Counted from the stretch's first letter, positions 24,906 to 33,745 are shown. The stretch is DNA of 64,000 nucleotides from G963662265 sp963668545 (GCA_963668545.1 OY764868.1:2790001-2854000), one strand, 5' to 3'. Notes: a model not told the origin generated them from the sequence alone. Numbers and translations are program-made.

Positions 24906-25583
24906 TTATTTACTCTTATTATCCAGGATAAAAACACAGTCAAGGGCTGTCCAGCCATTGTCTGTATAAACAAAGGGGTTAATATCTATCTGGTTCAGCA
25001 TTCCGCTGAACGCATCAAAAAATTCACTCACCTTTGATACAGCATCTGCAAGAGTATCAAGATCAAGAGGACTTCCCCTGTATCCTTCAAGAACAGGCGA
25101 TATTTTAAGCTCTTTAAGCATTCTTACAGCCTCGGACTTGCTGCACGGGCACAGCCTGAAAACTGCATCCTTGTAAAGCTCTGTCAGAACCCCGCCGGCT
25201 CCCGCCATAACTGCAGGTCCGAACACCGGATCCAGAAGCCCTCCGAGTATAAACTCTGTCCCTTTTATAGCACACATTGATTCAGCAAGAAGGGGGGAAG
25301 AAGGGAATTTCAGTTCAAGCTCCTTCCTGATATCAGAAAAATTATTCTCTGCAACATTGAGCTTAACACCGCCCTGTTCTGTTTTATGGAGAATTTCAGG
25401 ATCGCAAACCTTTAAAACAAGGGGAAAATCAAGATCTCCGGTATCAACTTTTTCACCTGGCAGAATCCTTCTGCCGGAAGGAATATTGATCCCTGCCTTT
25501 TTAAGAAGGTTTTTTGATTCCCATTCATCAGGTTTTCCCGGAATCCTGAGGCTTTCAAGCCATTCAGCTGTTATTTTTTTCAT
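24906..25583 (-). CDS. acdB: ADP-forming acetyl/acyl-CoA synthetase beta subunit (ATP-grasp)
   Basis: 225 residues, matching the small beta subunit of archaeal ACD enzymes. ATP-grasp features: FPLVLKVCDPEILHKTEQGG, FILGGLLDPVFGPAVMAGAGG and IDINPFVY. With the alpha subunit it converts acyl-CoA, ADP and phosphate to acid, CoA and ATP. Its ATG overlaps the alpha stop by four bases (ATGA), so subunits are made in balance. Confidence 0.9.
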   Translation of the reverse strand: MKKITAEWLESLRIPGKPDEWESKNLLKKAGINIPSGRRILPGEKVDTGDLDFPLVLKVCDPEILHKTEQGGVKLNVAENNFSDIRKELELKFPSSPLLAESMCAIKGTEFILGGLLDPVFGPAVMAGAGGVLTELYKDAVFRLCPCSKSEAVRMLKELKISPVLEGYRGSPLDLDTLADAVSKVSEFFDAFSGMLNQIDINPFVYTDNGWTALDCVFILDNKSK

Positions 25584-26986
25584 GCCCTACCTCCAAGATT
25601 TTCAAGAATCTGCTTCCGCTCCACAAGATACCTTGCAGCTCTCACAGCCCTGGAAATGGAAGGATATCCCGGAATACCTTCATTGTAGAACCGCTTCAGA
25701 TAGCTGTCTGTAAAAGGGCCGTACTCACTGAATACAATCACTGGTTTGTCATATTTACCTGACATTTCAGCAACACTTTCAACCAGATCGTCAGACATAC
25801 CCACCGGGGAGAAAAATGCAACACATATGACTATATCAACTCCTTCATCTTCTAGAAGAATTTTAAGGTTTTCAGCATATGTTGCACTGTCTGCAGCTGC
25901 AGTTATATCAACAGGATTCCTCGATGATGCAAAACCTATATTTGCCTTTTTGAGTTTTTCAGATGTGGATTCAGAAAGCCTTGCCATTGAAAGGGTGGCC
26001 CTTGAAGACTTTTCCTCGATATAATCGGCACACATAACACCGTATCCACCGGCTGCTGTGAGTACAGCAACCCTGTTGCCCCGGGGAAGGGAGGACATGG
26101 AAAGCACTTTTGCAGCATCACATAGTTCCTCGTCATCAAGAACCCTCAGTATGCCGTGCTGCCTGAATGCTCCGTCTATAACACGGTCGGAACCTGCAAG
26201 TTTTCCGGTATGTGAACTCACCGCAGACTGTCCCGCTGCTGTCCTTCCGGCCTTGAGAACAATAACCGGTTTATCAAGGCTTATTTTTGCAGCCTCTTCG
26301 AGGAATGCCTTTCCCTTTTCAATACTTTCCACATATACAGCTATTGATTTTGTTTTTCTGTCTTTTCCGAAATACTTGAGAAAATCTAGTTCATCAAGGT
26401 CAATCTTGTTTCCGAGACCTACAAAGACCCTCATTCCGAAACCGATATTTGATGCATATCCGAGAGCTTCGGAACCTACCGAACCGCTCTGGGTAAGAAA
26501 GGCAACTCCTCCTCCTCCGGCGAGAGACCTGTCTCCATGCTCCACGAAAATTGTATTAATTCCTGTTTCAGGTAGAAAAATTCCCAGAGTATTGGGACCA
26601 AGCACCCTTGCTCCGTATTTTTCCGGGATTTCCCCCAGCCTTTTTTCAAGAGCATGGCCTTCCTCTCCAGCTTCCCCGAAACCGCTTGCAACTACAATTA
26701 TCACCTTTGTACCTTTTGCAGCGCATGCTTCAGCAGCTTCAACAGCAGCCAGTGCCCCGATTGTGATAACTGCAAGATCAAGATCATCAGGAAGATCCCC
26801 GACATTATTTATAACAGGAATTCCTTCAATAACTGTTTCTTTAGGGTGAACAGGATAAAGGGCGACCCTTGTAGTCATGAGACGCTTCAGTATAATATTT
26901 CCCACCTTGTCAGGTTTTGATGTTGCTCCTATAAGGGCTACCTGTTTGGGGTAAAAGAGCGGATTAAGCTCTTTATCGATACTCAT
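25580..26986 (-). CDS. acdA: ADP-forming acetyl/acyl-CoA synthetase alpha subunit
   Basis: 468 residues: an N-terminal CoA-binding Rossmann domain (QVALIGATSKPDKVGNIILK), a succinyl-CoA-synthetase-like ligase domain (VLGPNTLGIF, FLTQSGSVGSEALGYAS) and the phospho-His loop VSSHTGKLAGSD. It catalyses the CoA and phosphate half of the ACD reaction. It overlaps iorB by four bases. Archaeal Acd-I accepts acetate or branched acids and Acd-II arylacetates; linkage to ior favours aryl acids here (inference). Confidence 0.9.
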   Translation of the reverse strand: MSIDKELNPLFYPKQVALIGATSKPDKVGNIILKRLMTTRVALYPVHPKETVIEGIPVINNVGDLPDDLDLAVITIGALAAVEAAEACAAKGTKVIIVVASGFGEAGEEGHALEKRLGEIPEKYGARVLGPNTLGIFLPETGINTIFVEHGDRSLAGGGGVAFLTQSGSVGSEALGYASNIGFGMRVFVGLGNKIDLDELDFLKYFGKDRKTKSIAVYVESIEKGKAFLEEAAKISLDKPVIVLKAGRTAAGQSAVSSHTGKLAGSDRVIDGAFRQHGILRVLDDEELCDAAKVLSMSSLPRGNRVAVLTAAGGYGVMCADYIEEKSSRATLSMARLSESTSEKLKKANIGFASSRNPVDITAAADSATYAENLKILLEDEGVDIVICVAFFSPVGMSDDLVESVAEMSGKYDKPVIVFSEYGPFTDSYLKRFYNEGIPGYPSISRAVRAARYLVERKQILENLGGRA

Positions 26987-27567
26987 TGCCTGCCTCCTGC
27001 TTCCCTGCCGAGATTAAAGGCTTTAAGGTTGGTTTCAACAACTGCCTCCCCCTTGGAGATAAATTTGTCCCTGATCGCCTCTTTTATTGATTCAGATTTT
27101 ATGGGGAGATTAACAGAAAGTGCTCCGACCAGGACCATATTGACAGCCCTCAAGGAACCTGCCTCTTTTGCAAGGGTCCTGGCATCGATAAGGTTTGCAT
27201 TGGCCTGATCAGTTATAGTCCTGTGGACCATGGACAGATCAGGATAATCCGGAATATTCTCAACCGGCTCTGCAGCTGTAACAAGGGCACCGTCAGGTTT
27301 AAGATATTCAAGATATCTCAGTGATTCAAGCGGCTCCATACTGAGAACAACATCTGCTCCGCCTTTCGGAATAAGATCGCTCTCAATAACTCCCGAAGAA
27401 ATCCTCAGGTGGGCAAGAACTGCCCCGCCCCGCTGCGCCATACCATGGACCTCTGACTGCCTTACTTTCAGCCCCTCTTTCATAGCTGCCATGGAAACAA
27501 TTGCCCCTACAGAAAGCACACCCTGTCCACCGACACCTGATAATATTATATCTATTTTTTCAGCCAT
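26983..27567 (-). CDS. iorB: Indolepyruvate:ferredoxin oxidoreductase beta subunit
   Basis: 194 residues, the gamma-type domain of 2-oxoacid:acceptor oxidoreductases. Signatures are DIILSGVGGQGVLSVGAIV, EVHGMAQRGGAVLAHLRI and GADVVLSMEPLESLRYLEYL. With iorA it oxidatively decarboxylates aryl pyruvates to aryl-acetyl-CoA, reducing ferredoxin. A strong AGGAGG box precedes the ATG; it is 12 bp after iorA. Confidence 0.93.
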   Translation of the reverse strand: MAEKIDIILSGVGGQGVLSVGAIVSMAAMKEGLKVRQSEVHGMAQRGGAVLAHLRISSGVIESDLIPKGGADVVLSMEPLESLRYLEYLKPDGALVTAAEPVENIPDYPDLSMVHRTITDQANANLIDARTLAKEAGSLRAVNMVLVGALSVNLPIKSESIKEAIRDKFISKGEAVVETNLKAFNLGREAGGRQ

Positions 27568-27579
27568 AACTGTATCCTC

Positions 27580-29184
27580 CTATGCCTTCTTTGTTTTTTT
27601 CTGTCTCAGTGTCTGAATACATTCACGGAGAGGAATCACTACAGACAGCCCCTGATGTGAAATCTCCTCCATAAGAATTTTCACATTTTCATCATGGTTT
27701 TTGGGAAGCGGTACGAATTCCCTTACATGATCAGGATTTACCCCGCAGCCGAGAACAACATTTTTTATCTGGCTGGATGACAGGATGGTATTCTGCCCGC
27801 CTGTCATGGCAGTTGTCGAGTTATCAAGTATTACAAGTGTCATTGCAGTGTCGGTTGAGACTGCATCAATAAGCCCGGTAACTCCTGAATGAAGGAATGT
27901 ACTGTCCCCTATTGTGGCAACCACATTTTCAAGCCCTGCCTCTGATGCTCCACGCGCCATTCCGACACTTGCACCCATACAGAGTATTGTCTCTACTGTG
28001 TTATACGGGGGATAAGCCCCGAGAGCATAGCATCCGATATCACTTGTAACAGTCCCCCCTCCGAGCTTATCAAGAGCCTCATTTATCGCATTGAAACTGT
28101 CTGCATGGGGACAGCCCTGGCAGAGCTGGGGAGGCCTTCCCGGCAGCGGTATGCTTACAGGCTTCTGTGATGCAAGGGGCGGAAGAGAAAGGGCCTTTCT
28201 CACATTATCAGGATCAAGTTCACCATATGGAACAACAACGCTGTTCATCTTGCCGTCAATATTCTTACCGCCCGGAAGAATTCCCCTCAGATAACGCTCG
28301 ACAAATGGATAACCTTCCTCTATCACAATTACCTTTTCAGCGCGGCTGCAGAGATCAGTTATTTTTTCTTCAGGCATGGGATAAACACCTATGTGAAGAT
28401 GGGAAGGGGCAGGATCAAGATCCTTTATATTTTCCATATAATAGTTTCCGGCAAGACCTGTTGTTATTACCGCTATATCCTTCCTGCCAGGATTTATGCT
28501 GATAGGATTGAAAATGCTTTTTTCAGAATATTTCCTGAACTCATCCTGCAGTTCAAGATGCTCTTTCCAGTTTCCCCTGGAAAGGGCGGGTATAGCCATC
28601 CAGTCCTTTCTGTCGGGTGCTTTTCCAAAACAGGATTTTTCAGCAGTCCCGCCCCGCTGTATTACAGCCCTTGAATGGGAAAGACGGGTTACAAGCTTCA
28701 AGATTACAGGAACATGAAACTTTTCAGAGACTTTGAATGCTTCAATTGTCATCTCATATGCTTCCTGATGGCTTTTAGGTTCAAAACAGGGAACTTTTGC
28801 AAAATCCGCAAAAAACCGGGAATCCTGCTCATTCTGAGAGGAATGCATACCAGGATCATCTGCAACAGCAAGCACAAGACCCCCGTGTATTTTCATCAGT
28901 GATGAATTCATAAAAGCATCTGAGGCAACATTCAAGCCGACATGCTTCATGGTGACAAGAGCTTTTCTCCCGCCGAAAGAAACTCCGATAGCCCCTTCGC
29001 AGGCAGTTTTCTCATTTGTACACCAGCGTGCAATAAGCCCGGTATCTTTTTTTTCACTGTAATCGATAAGATATTCCATTATTTCTGTAGACGGTGTTCC
29101 CGGATATCCGTAAGCAACTGATAATCCGGCGTCAACAGCACCCAGCGCAACTGCTTCGTCGCCAAGGACCAATACTTCCTGCAT
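27580..29184 (-). CDS. iorA: Indolepyruvate:ferredoxin oxidoreductase alpha subunit without ferredoxin domain
   Basis: 534 residues. The pyrimidine-binding domain I (LSVAYGYPGTPSTEIMEYL) is N-terminal, a transketolase-C-like domain is central and the TPP-pyrophosphate domain (CQGCPHADSF, TVTSDIGCYALGAYPP, GDSTFLHSGVTGLIDAV) is C-terminal. IorA normally ends with a domain carrying two CxxCxxC...C 4Fe-4S clusters, reaching ~600-650 residues. Here the protein stops after ECIQTLRQKKTKKA with no such cysteines. Electrons must therefore leave TPP by another route, perhaps a separate ferredoxin. ATG with AGGAG; head of the operon. Confidence 0.92.
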   Translation of the reverse strand: MQEVLVLGDEAVALGAVDAGLSVAYGYPGTPSTEIMEYLIDYSEKKDTGLIARWCTNEKTACEGAIGVSFGGRKALVTMKHVGLNVASDAFMNSSLMKIHGGLVLAVADDPGMHSSQNEQDSRFFADFAKVPCFEPKSHQEAYEMTIEAFKVSEKFHVPVILKLVTRLSHSRAVIQRGGTAEKSCFGKAPDRKDWMAIPALSRGNWKEHLELQDEFRKYSEKSIFNPISINPGRKDIAVITTGLAGNYYMENIKDLDPAPSHLHIGVYPMPEEKITDLCSRAEKVIVIEEGYPFVERYLRGILPGGKNIDGKMNSVVVPYGELDPDNVRKALSLPPLASQKPVSIPLPGRPPQLCQGCPHADSFNAINEALDKLGGGTVTSDIGCYALGAYPPYNTVETILCMGASVGMARGASEAGLENVVATIGDSTFLHSGVTGLIDAVSTDTAMTLVILDNSTTAMTGGQNTILSSSQIKNVVLGCGVNPDHVREFVPLPKNHDENVKILMEEISHQGLSVVIPLRECIQTLRQKKTKKA

Positions 29185-29282
29185 GATAAACTCCTGTATT
29201 TAGATTTAACAAACCTCCAAAAAACAGCAAAGTTGTAAAAGAACAGAAAAGGAGGCATATATTTTACACAAAACAGCACTCA

Positions 29283-29300
29283 ACAGTACTGATATACTGT
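29283..29300. promoter_or_regulatory. Inverted repeat upstream of iorA
   Basis: ACAGTA-CTGATA-TACTGT, two perfect 6-bp arms, lies about 100 bp upstream of the iorA start. It could be an operator for the ior-acd operon, for example for the Lrp-type regulator. No experiment or second copy supports it. Confidence 0.3.
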
Positions 29301-29306
29301 ACCTTT

Positions 29307-29963
29307 TCAGGCAGTTTTCCGGCTGCTTCCAAGGCTCAGAAACACGCCGAGAATAACTGACAGTAATGCCGCAAAAAGGACCCTGAACTCCTCAGGAAGA
29401 AGAAAGGTTATTGTATGGGCAGGTATCCAGAAAAAAGGTATAGTCTTCTTCACAATAAAACCCCAGAAGAGGTCCCAGTCAAGCTTTTCAAGGATCGCTG
29501 CTGTATTAAACCGGGTAAAGGAGAATTTCCCCCCTTCATCAGAGATATGCTGGTCGGTAATTCTGTGCCCCAGCATCATTACAGGTGCAAAAAAGATATT
29601 CATAAAAAAAGAAACAGTAAAAGCTTTCAGAAAAACAGATAAAACACAGCTGCTGCCGGTAAATACCGGAAAAAGCCCTACCCCGCCTGCAAAAATTCTG
29701 AAGGCAAGTGAAATTGCACCCCCCCAGAATCCCCATATAAGGGCTTTCGGAACCAGACCGAAGCCATGGGGGATATATCTTCCTGTCCTTATTCTGGCAA
29801 CTGCCATTTCCCCGAAAGTCGCAAGAAAAGCAAATTTTACAAATGAAACAAGCTCCGGTGAAAAATGATAGGCTTTTTTATAAAAATCCCCTGAACCGGA
29901 GAACGAAAAAAGCACACAGAGGAATATAATTGATATCAATACATAAAAATCTTCTTTTTTCAT
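29307..29963 (-). CDS. Uncharacterised integral membrane protein
   Basis: 218 residues with about five hydrophobic segments (near 8-25, 40-58, 72-92, 100-128 and the C-terminal 168-212). I do not recognise it firmly. The C-terminal stretch FFWIPAHTITFLLPEEFRVL, then FAALLSVILG, recalls Mpv17/PMP22-type membrane proteins, which end with a similar W-P-x-x-x-x-N-F-x-x-P-x-x-x-R pattern, but the match is loose. It lies upstream of iorA on the same strand with a 122-bp gap that holds a dyad, so it is probably transcribed apart. Confidence 0.6.
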   Translation of the reverse strand: MKKEDFYVLISIIFLCVLFSFSGSGDFYKKAYHFSPELVSFVKFAFLATFGEMAVARIRTGRYIPHGFGLVPKALIWGFWGGAISLAFRIFAGGVGLFPVFTGSSCVLSVFLKAFTVSFFMNIFFAPVMMLGHRITDQHISDEGGKFSFTRFNTAAILEKLDWDLFWGFIVKKTIPFFWIPAHTITFLLPEEFRVLFAALLSVILGVFLSLGSSRKTA

Positions 29964-30078
29964 GTGAATACATAATATTAAACTGTGATTATTCGGACGT
30001 CAATGTTTTTTTCCATATTTTATTTGTTAATAAACCTTTTTTTATGAATTTATTATAGATCATAAATATAAACCAGAA

Positions 30079-30106
30079 AAAAGCAAAACAGCTGTCCCTT
30101 GACAGC
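30079..30106 (-). terminator. Terminator of the acyl-CoA synthetase gene
   Basis: On the minus strand GCTGTC-AAGG-GACAGC (30106-30091) is followed by TGTTTTGCTTTTTT. It lies 75 bp past the stop codon. The rest of 29964-30181 is AT-rich with no gene. Confidence 0.5.
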
Positions 30107-30181
30107 AATACCTTTATATAATGAGACTTTGTCATTTTATCTTTTCATAAAAGAGAGAATACTCAGAAACAAGCAGGAGAC

Positions 30182-31849
30182 TCAGACATCCTTATCCTTT
30201 TTGATATAGAGAAATCTTTTTATTTTCTTTGTAGGTGTTTTTTCAAAAGGATCTGACTGTTCTCTGATGTCGGTAATTTTTGAAAAACTGTTAAGCTGGG
30301 AGTTGACCCTTTTTTTTATGTCGGAAAGATGCTCTGCAAGGAATTCCTGCAGCTGCCTGGTACTTTCTGCAGCTTCCTTTTTAAGCCCCTCCAACTTCGC
30401 AGCTATTTCATCCCTGTTCAGGTGTACAAGAGCAACAATTTTACCTTTTTGATCAAATACCAGAGAATCTTCTACAAAATCAAAACTGTTGAGAACTCCC
30501 TCTATTGATTCAGGATATATATTTTCACCGCTTGGACCGAGAATCAGGTTTTTTATACGACCCTTGATATAGAGGTATCCATCAGAAAGAATACCCAGAT
30601 CTCCTGTTCTGAACCAGCCGTCATCTGTAAAAACCTCTTCTGTCATTTCAGGATTCCTGTAATACCCTTTCATTACATTCGGGCCTTTTACAACAATCTC
30701 TCCTGCACCTGTTTCCTGATCAGGATTATCTATTCTGACACTGACATTTTTCAGAATCCTTCCGGTTGAACGATAGATAGTATTTTTTGCATTATCCCCG
30801 GCTATCAGGGGGGAAGTTTCTGTGAGCCCGTATCCTATTGCATAGGGAAACCTGGCTTCCCTGAGGAATTTTTCAACATCAGCAGATAGTTTAGCCCCTC
30901 CAATACCGAAAAACCTGAGTTCGCCTCCGAAAAGTCTGTAAAGCTTTTTCCCGGCTATTCTGTTCAGGAGTTTTCTGAAAAAAGGAATGCTGTAAACTGA
31001 TTTTATAATTCTGTTACGGTTGAAGGTCTTGAGAATTTTCTGTCTGTATATTTTTTCAATCAAAAGGGGAACAGACAGCATTGCAACAGGCTTTACCTTC
31101 TGAAGCGCAGGAAGGAGTACTGTCGGTGTAGGTGGTTTGCCGATATAATAAACAGCTGCCCCGAGATAAACAGGCAGAAGAAAACCAAGCGAACATTCAT
31201 ATGTATGCGAGAGGGGAAGTATGGAGAGCATCCTGTCCCCTTCTGTCATTTCAGGGATATGGCTTGCATCAACAGCATTTGAAACAACATTTCTGTTTGT
31301 AAGCATTACCCCTTTTGACTGCCCAGTAGTCCCTGATGTATATATAATTGATGCAACATCATCTTCTCCAGTTTCATATTCTTTAAAACTGATATCTGAA
31401 TTCTCAACAGAAATCCTGACAGCCTCATATTCAGGTGAAAAGTCCTCGATACGGATTATTATGATATCGGTAGCAATATCATCCAGCTTGTATCTGAGTT
31501 TTTCCGAAACAAATACAGCTCCGCACTCGGAATGCTCAAGAATATTCCTGATTTCTGAAGGGGAAAAATCAGGCAGAATCGGAACAGCAATACAGCCTGC
31601 AATAGCTGCTGAAAAATATGCAATTCCCCAGTTAGGACTGTTTTCCGCCAGTATTGCGACATGGCTTTCCCTTCCCAGCCCGGCTTTCTGGAGAAGAAAA
31701 GCTGTTTCATATGATTTATCAAAAACTTCCCGGAATGAAAGGGGAGCTGAATCAACAAAAGAAAGACATGGAAGATCCGGATATTTTTCACTGCTTGTTC
31801 TGATAAGCTCTTTTACTGTCAGTTTCTTGAGTCCAACTGATTCATTCAT
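30182..31849 (-). CDS. Long-chain acyl-CoA synthetase (AMP-forming)
   Basis: 555 residues of the ANL superfamily. IIYTSGTTGQSKGVMLTNRN is the P-loop, GYGLTETSPLIAG the adenine-contacting motif, and GWFRTGDLGILSDGYLYIKG plus RIKNLILGPSGENIYPE the A8 hinge and C-terminal domain. The final PTKKIKRFLY contains the catalytic Lys region. It activates fatty acids, probably exogenous ones, to acyl-CoA via acyl-AMP. ATG with an AGGGGTG box. It stands alone between terminators. Chain-length preference is not readable. Confidence 0.88.
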   Translation of the reverse strand: MNESVGLKKLTVKELIRTSSEKYPDLPCLSFVDSAPLSFREVFDKSYETAFLLQKAGLGRESHVAILAENSPNWGIAYFSAAIAGCIAVPILPDFSPSEIRNILEHSECGAVFVSEKLRYKLDDIATDIIIIRIEDFSPEYEAVRISVENSDISFKEYETGEDDVASIIYTSGTTGQSKGVMLTNRNVVSNAVDASHIPEMTEGDRMLSILPLSHTYECSLGFLLPVYLGAAVYYIGKPPTPTVLLPALQKVKPVAMLSVPLLIEKIYRQKILKTFNRNRIIKSVYSIPFFRKLLNRIAGKKLYRLFGGELRFFGIGGAKLSADVEKFLREARFPYAIGYGLTETSPLIAGDNAKNTIYRSTGRILKNVSVRIDNPDQETGAGEIVVKGPNVMKGYYRNPEMTEEVFTDDGWFRTGDLGILSDGYLYIKGRIKNLILGPSGENIYPESIEGVLNSFDFVEDSLVFDQKGKIVALVHLNRDEIAAKLEGLKKEAAESTRQLQEFLAEHLSDIKKRVNSQLNSFSKITDIREQSDPFEKTPTKKIKRFLYIKKDKDV

Positions 31850-31948
31850 AATAGCACCCCTAAATAAGAAAATTAAAGAAGATTACAATAACGTAAGAAT
31901 TTCAGCATACAATAAAATATATATAGAGGCTTTCAGAAAATAAACTCT

Positions 31949-31973
31949 GTTTTGTAAAAGTTTTGTAAAAGTT
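31949..31973. repeat. 11-bp tandem repeat (GTTTTGTAAAA)
   Basis: Two exact copies of GTTTTGTAAAA plus a partial third, about 100 bp upstream of the acyl-CoA synthetase start. Similar in unit and period to the repeat at 9155-9178. Confidence 0.6.
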
Positions 31974-31987
31974 CAGGAAAGCCGGGA

Positions 31988-32023
31988 TAAAAAAGGGCTT
32001 TCCGACTGATCACCGGAAAGCCC
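31988..32023 (-). terminator. Terminator of the ferredoxin membrane protein gene
   Basis: GGGCTTTCCG (31995-32004) pairs perfectly with CGGAAAGCCC (32014-32023). Reading the minus strand, the hairpin is followed by TTTTTT, so it serves the gene ending at 32043. Confidence 0.8.
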
Positions 32024-32042
32024 CTGATTTATTCAAAATATA

Positions 32043-33176
32043 TTACTGGCGGCTCTGAAGCTCTTTTATAAATTCCCTGACAAGGCTTGTTTCCCTCCCC
32101 GATTCCTTGATCGGGTGAACATATTCCTCATCTGTAAGATCGAATTTTTCCTTCAGAACCTCTGCCGGAATACCTGTCGCCTGAGAAACCTCTTCAAATG
32201 TATATTTCCCCCGTATTTCATCCGGATCAAAATCTTCAAGAGTGCCTTCATATCCAAGAGACGGCATCAGCCATGTAAAACTTCCCGAAACAGAACTTAC
32301 CCCCACTACTGCAAGTATTGCGACAAATGTTACAACTGTAAAGGAAAGGGAACCGATTTTCCCTTTCTTTCTGCCTGATACAGTAAGTGTATTTTCCACA
32401 GGACACACATTTACACACTCGTTGCAGCTTAGGCATTCCGCTGTCCTGATTTCATCTGATATATCCACAGGAATATTTACAGGACAGGCCCTGGAACAGA
32501 GTTTACAGTTGATACAGGTATCACTGTTTCTTTTTATCCTGAAAAAACCGATTTTTCCGACAATCCCCAGAAAAGCACCCATGGGACAGAGATATTTGCA
32601 GAAAAACCTGTCATACAGGAATGAACCTGCAAGGGAGATTACAAGTACTGCAAGCCCGAAGGGGAATTCCACCAGAAGATCTTCTGAATAGAGATGGTGG
32701 AAAGCAGGCCATGGATCATAAGGCCTTATAACCAGTGTACCCAGCTTCCATGTAAATATGAGAACAGCAAAAAGAATAACATATTTGAGATATCTCAGCG
32801 GCTTGTCAACTGCCTGAGGAATTACAAGCCTCTTTTTGAGAAAGAATTTCCTAAGCTTTCCGAAAAGCTCCTGAAGTGTTCCCAGGGGACATATATTTCC
32901 GCAGAAAGTTCTCCTGAAAACAAGAGCAAGCAATGTCACTACCATTAAAAGGATCATGTCGTTGAAGTTTGTCCTTTTGAGAAAAGTTCCGTCCCTGAAA
33001 TAGCCATAAAGAGATTCAAGACCTCCGAAGGGACAGAAAGAATCAATCGAAGCTATTTTAAATTTCTTTCCGAATGAATGCATCAGTCCCATTACAGTAG
33101 TAAGTGAAAGCACAAATACAAGAATACCCAGCCGTATATTTCGGTTGCGTCTTCCGACTTTTTTGATATCAGCCAT
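32043..33176 (-). CDS. NapH/CcoG-like membrane 4Fe-4S protein
   Basis: 377 residues from ATG 33176 (GGGGG box 8 nt upstream); the frame is open to 33254 but the extra 26 residues are unlikely. Four to five transmembrane helices are interleaved with CGNICPLGTLQE and CKYLCPMGAFLG cysteine motifs. A two-cluster ferredoxin follows (CINCKLCSRACP and CLSCNECVNVCP), then one more helix (about residues 290-310). The last ~70 residues (YTFEEVSQATGIPAEVLKEK) form a helical domain. Such proteins carry electrons across or along the membrane to periplasmic enzymes or aid oxidase assembly. No partner reductase is adjacent. Divergent from a secreted rhodanese. Confidence 0.85.
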   Translation of the reverse strand: MADIKKVGRRNRNIRLGILVFVLSLTTVMGLMHSFGKKFKIASIDSFCPFGGLESLYGYFRDGTFLKRTNFNDMILLMVVTLLALVFRRTFCGNICPLGTLQELFGKLRKFFLKKRLVIPQAVDKPLRYLKYVILFAVLIFTWKLGTLVIRPYDPWPAFHHLYSEDLLVEFPFGLAVLVISLAGSFLYDRFFCKYLCPMGAFLGIVGKIGFFRIKRNSDTCINCKLCSRACPVNIPVDISDEIRTAECLSCNECVNVCPVENTLTVSGRKKGKIGSLSFTVVTFVAILAVVGVSSVSGSFTWLMPSLGYEGTLEDFDPDEIRGKYTFEEVSQATGIPAEVLKEKFDLTDEEYVHPIKESGRETSLVREFIKELQSRQ

Positions 33177-33269
33177 ATAAACCCCCTTGTACAGATATCT
33201 AAAAGAATAGCTTGTTTCCAGCAATTTTTGAAATTCTTTTTCCTGATAGAGCAAATTTATCCTGTGAAT

Positions 33270-33298
33270 TTGCCTAAGATAATTTTATATATTATTTT
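33270..33298 (+). promoter_or_regulatory. Promoter of the rhodanese gene
   Basis: TTGCCT (33270-33275), 17 bp, TATTTT (33293-33298), followed by an AGGAGA ribosome binding site before the ATG at 33332. Confidence 0.4.
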
Positions 33299-33331
33299 AT
33301 GTACATTACATGAAGAACAGGAGAAAGATAT

Positions 33332-33745
33332 ATGAAAAAAATACTTTTAAACTCAGTATTGATGATTTTGTTTTTAGCAACTGCTTCTTCAAATCTCTGG
33401 GGAGACAACAGCAGGGCTGTTATAAAAAACCTTTCCGCAGAAATGTTCTCTGATAAAATAAAGAGTTATGAAAACCAGGATGATTTTACTATAATTGATG
33501 TACGTACACCGGAAGAATACAGTATGGGAAGGATTAAGGGGGCAGTAAATCTGAATTTTTACGATCTCAGTTTTCCTGAAGTAATTGAAAAGCTGGACAG
33601 GGAGAAACCATATTTTATTTACTGCAGATCAGGAAACAGGAGCGGGCAGACGATTGGACTTATGAAAGACCTGGGATTCAATGAAGTCTATAATCTTGAA
33701 AACGGTATTAATTCTGTCAAAGGAATGCTTGAGATGGAAAAATAA
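33332..33745 (+). CDS. Secreted rhodanese-domain sulfurtransferase
   Basis: 137 residues. A signal peptide (about 1-24, ending SSNLWG-D) precedes a single rhodanese domain (about 35-130). FTIIDVRTPEEYSMGRIKGA is the CH2-A motif and YCRSGNRSG the active-site loop with catalytic Cys. It should act in the periplasm, moving sulfane sulfur or serving as a redox-linked partner. It is divergent from the NapH-like ferredoxin protein, which hints at a shared extracytoplasmic redox role (inference). A perfect bidirectional terminator follows. Confidence 0.9.
   Translation: MKKILLNSVLMILFLATASSNLWGDNSRAVIKNLSAEMFSDKIKSYENQDDFTIIDVRTPEEYSMGRIKGAVNLNFYDLSFPEVIEKLDREKPYFIYCRSGNRSGQTIGLMKDLGFNEVYNLENGINSVKGMLEMEK

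Noticed and set aside
24887..24973. 29-residue extension of the aminotransferase
   Set aside because: It overlaps the end of acdB and lacks aminotransferase features; ATG 24886 is well placed.
26058..26849. Long plus-strand open frame opposite acdA
   Set aside because: Low-complexity Ser/Pro/Ala-rich product, mirror of a strongly conserved gene; no ribosome binding site.
31221..31943. Plus-strand open frame opposite the acyl-CoA synthetase
   Set aside because: Composition typical of an antisense shadow; the minus-strand gene has all ANL motifs.
33177..33254. 26-residue extension of the NapH-like protein
   Set aside because: ATG 33176 has a GGGGG box and begins a normal basic leader before the first helix.
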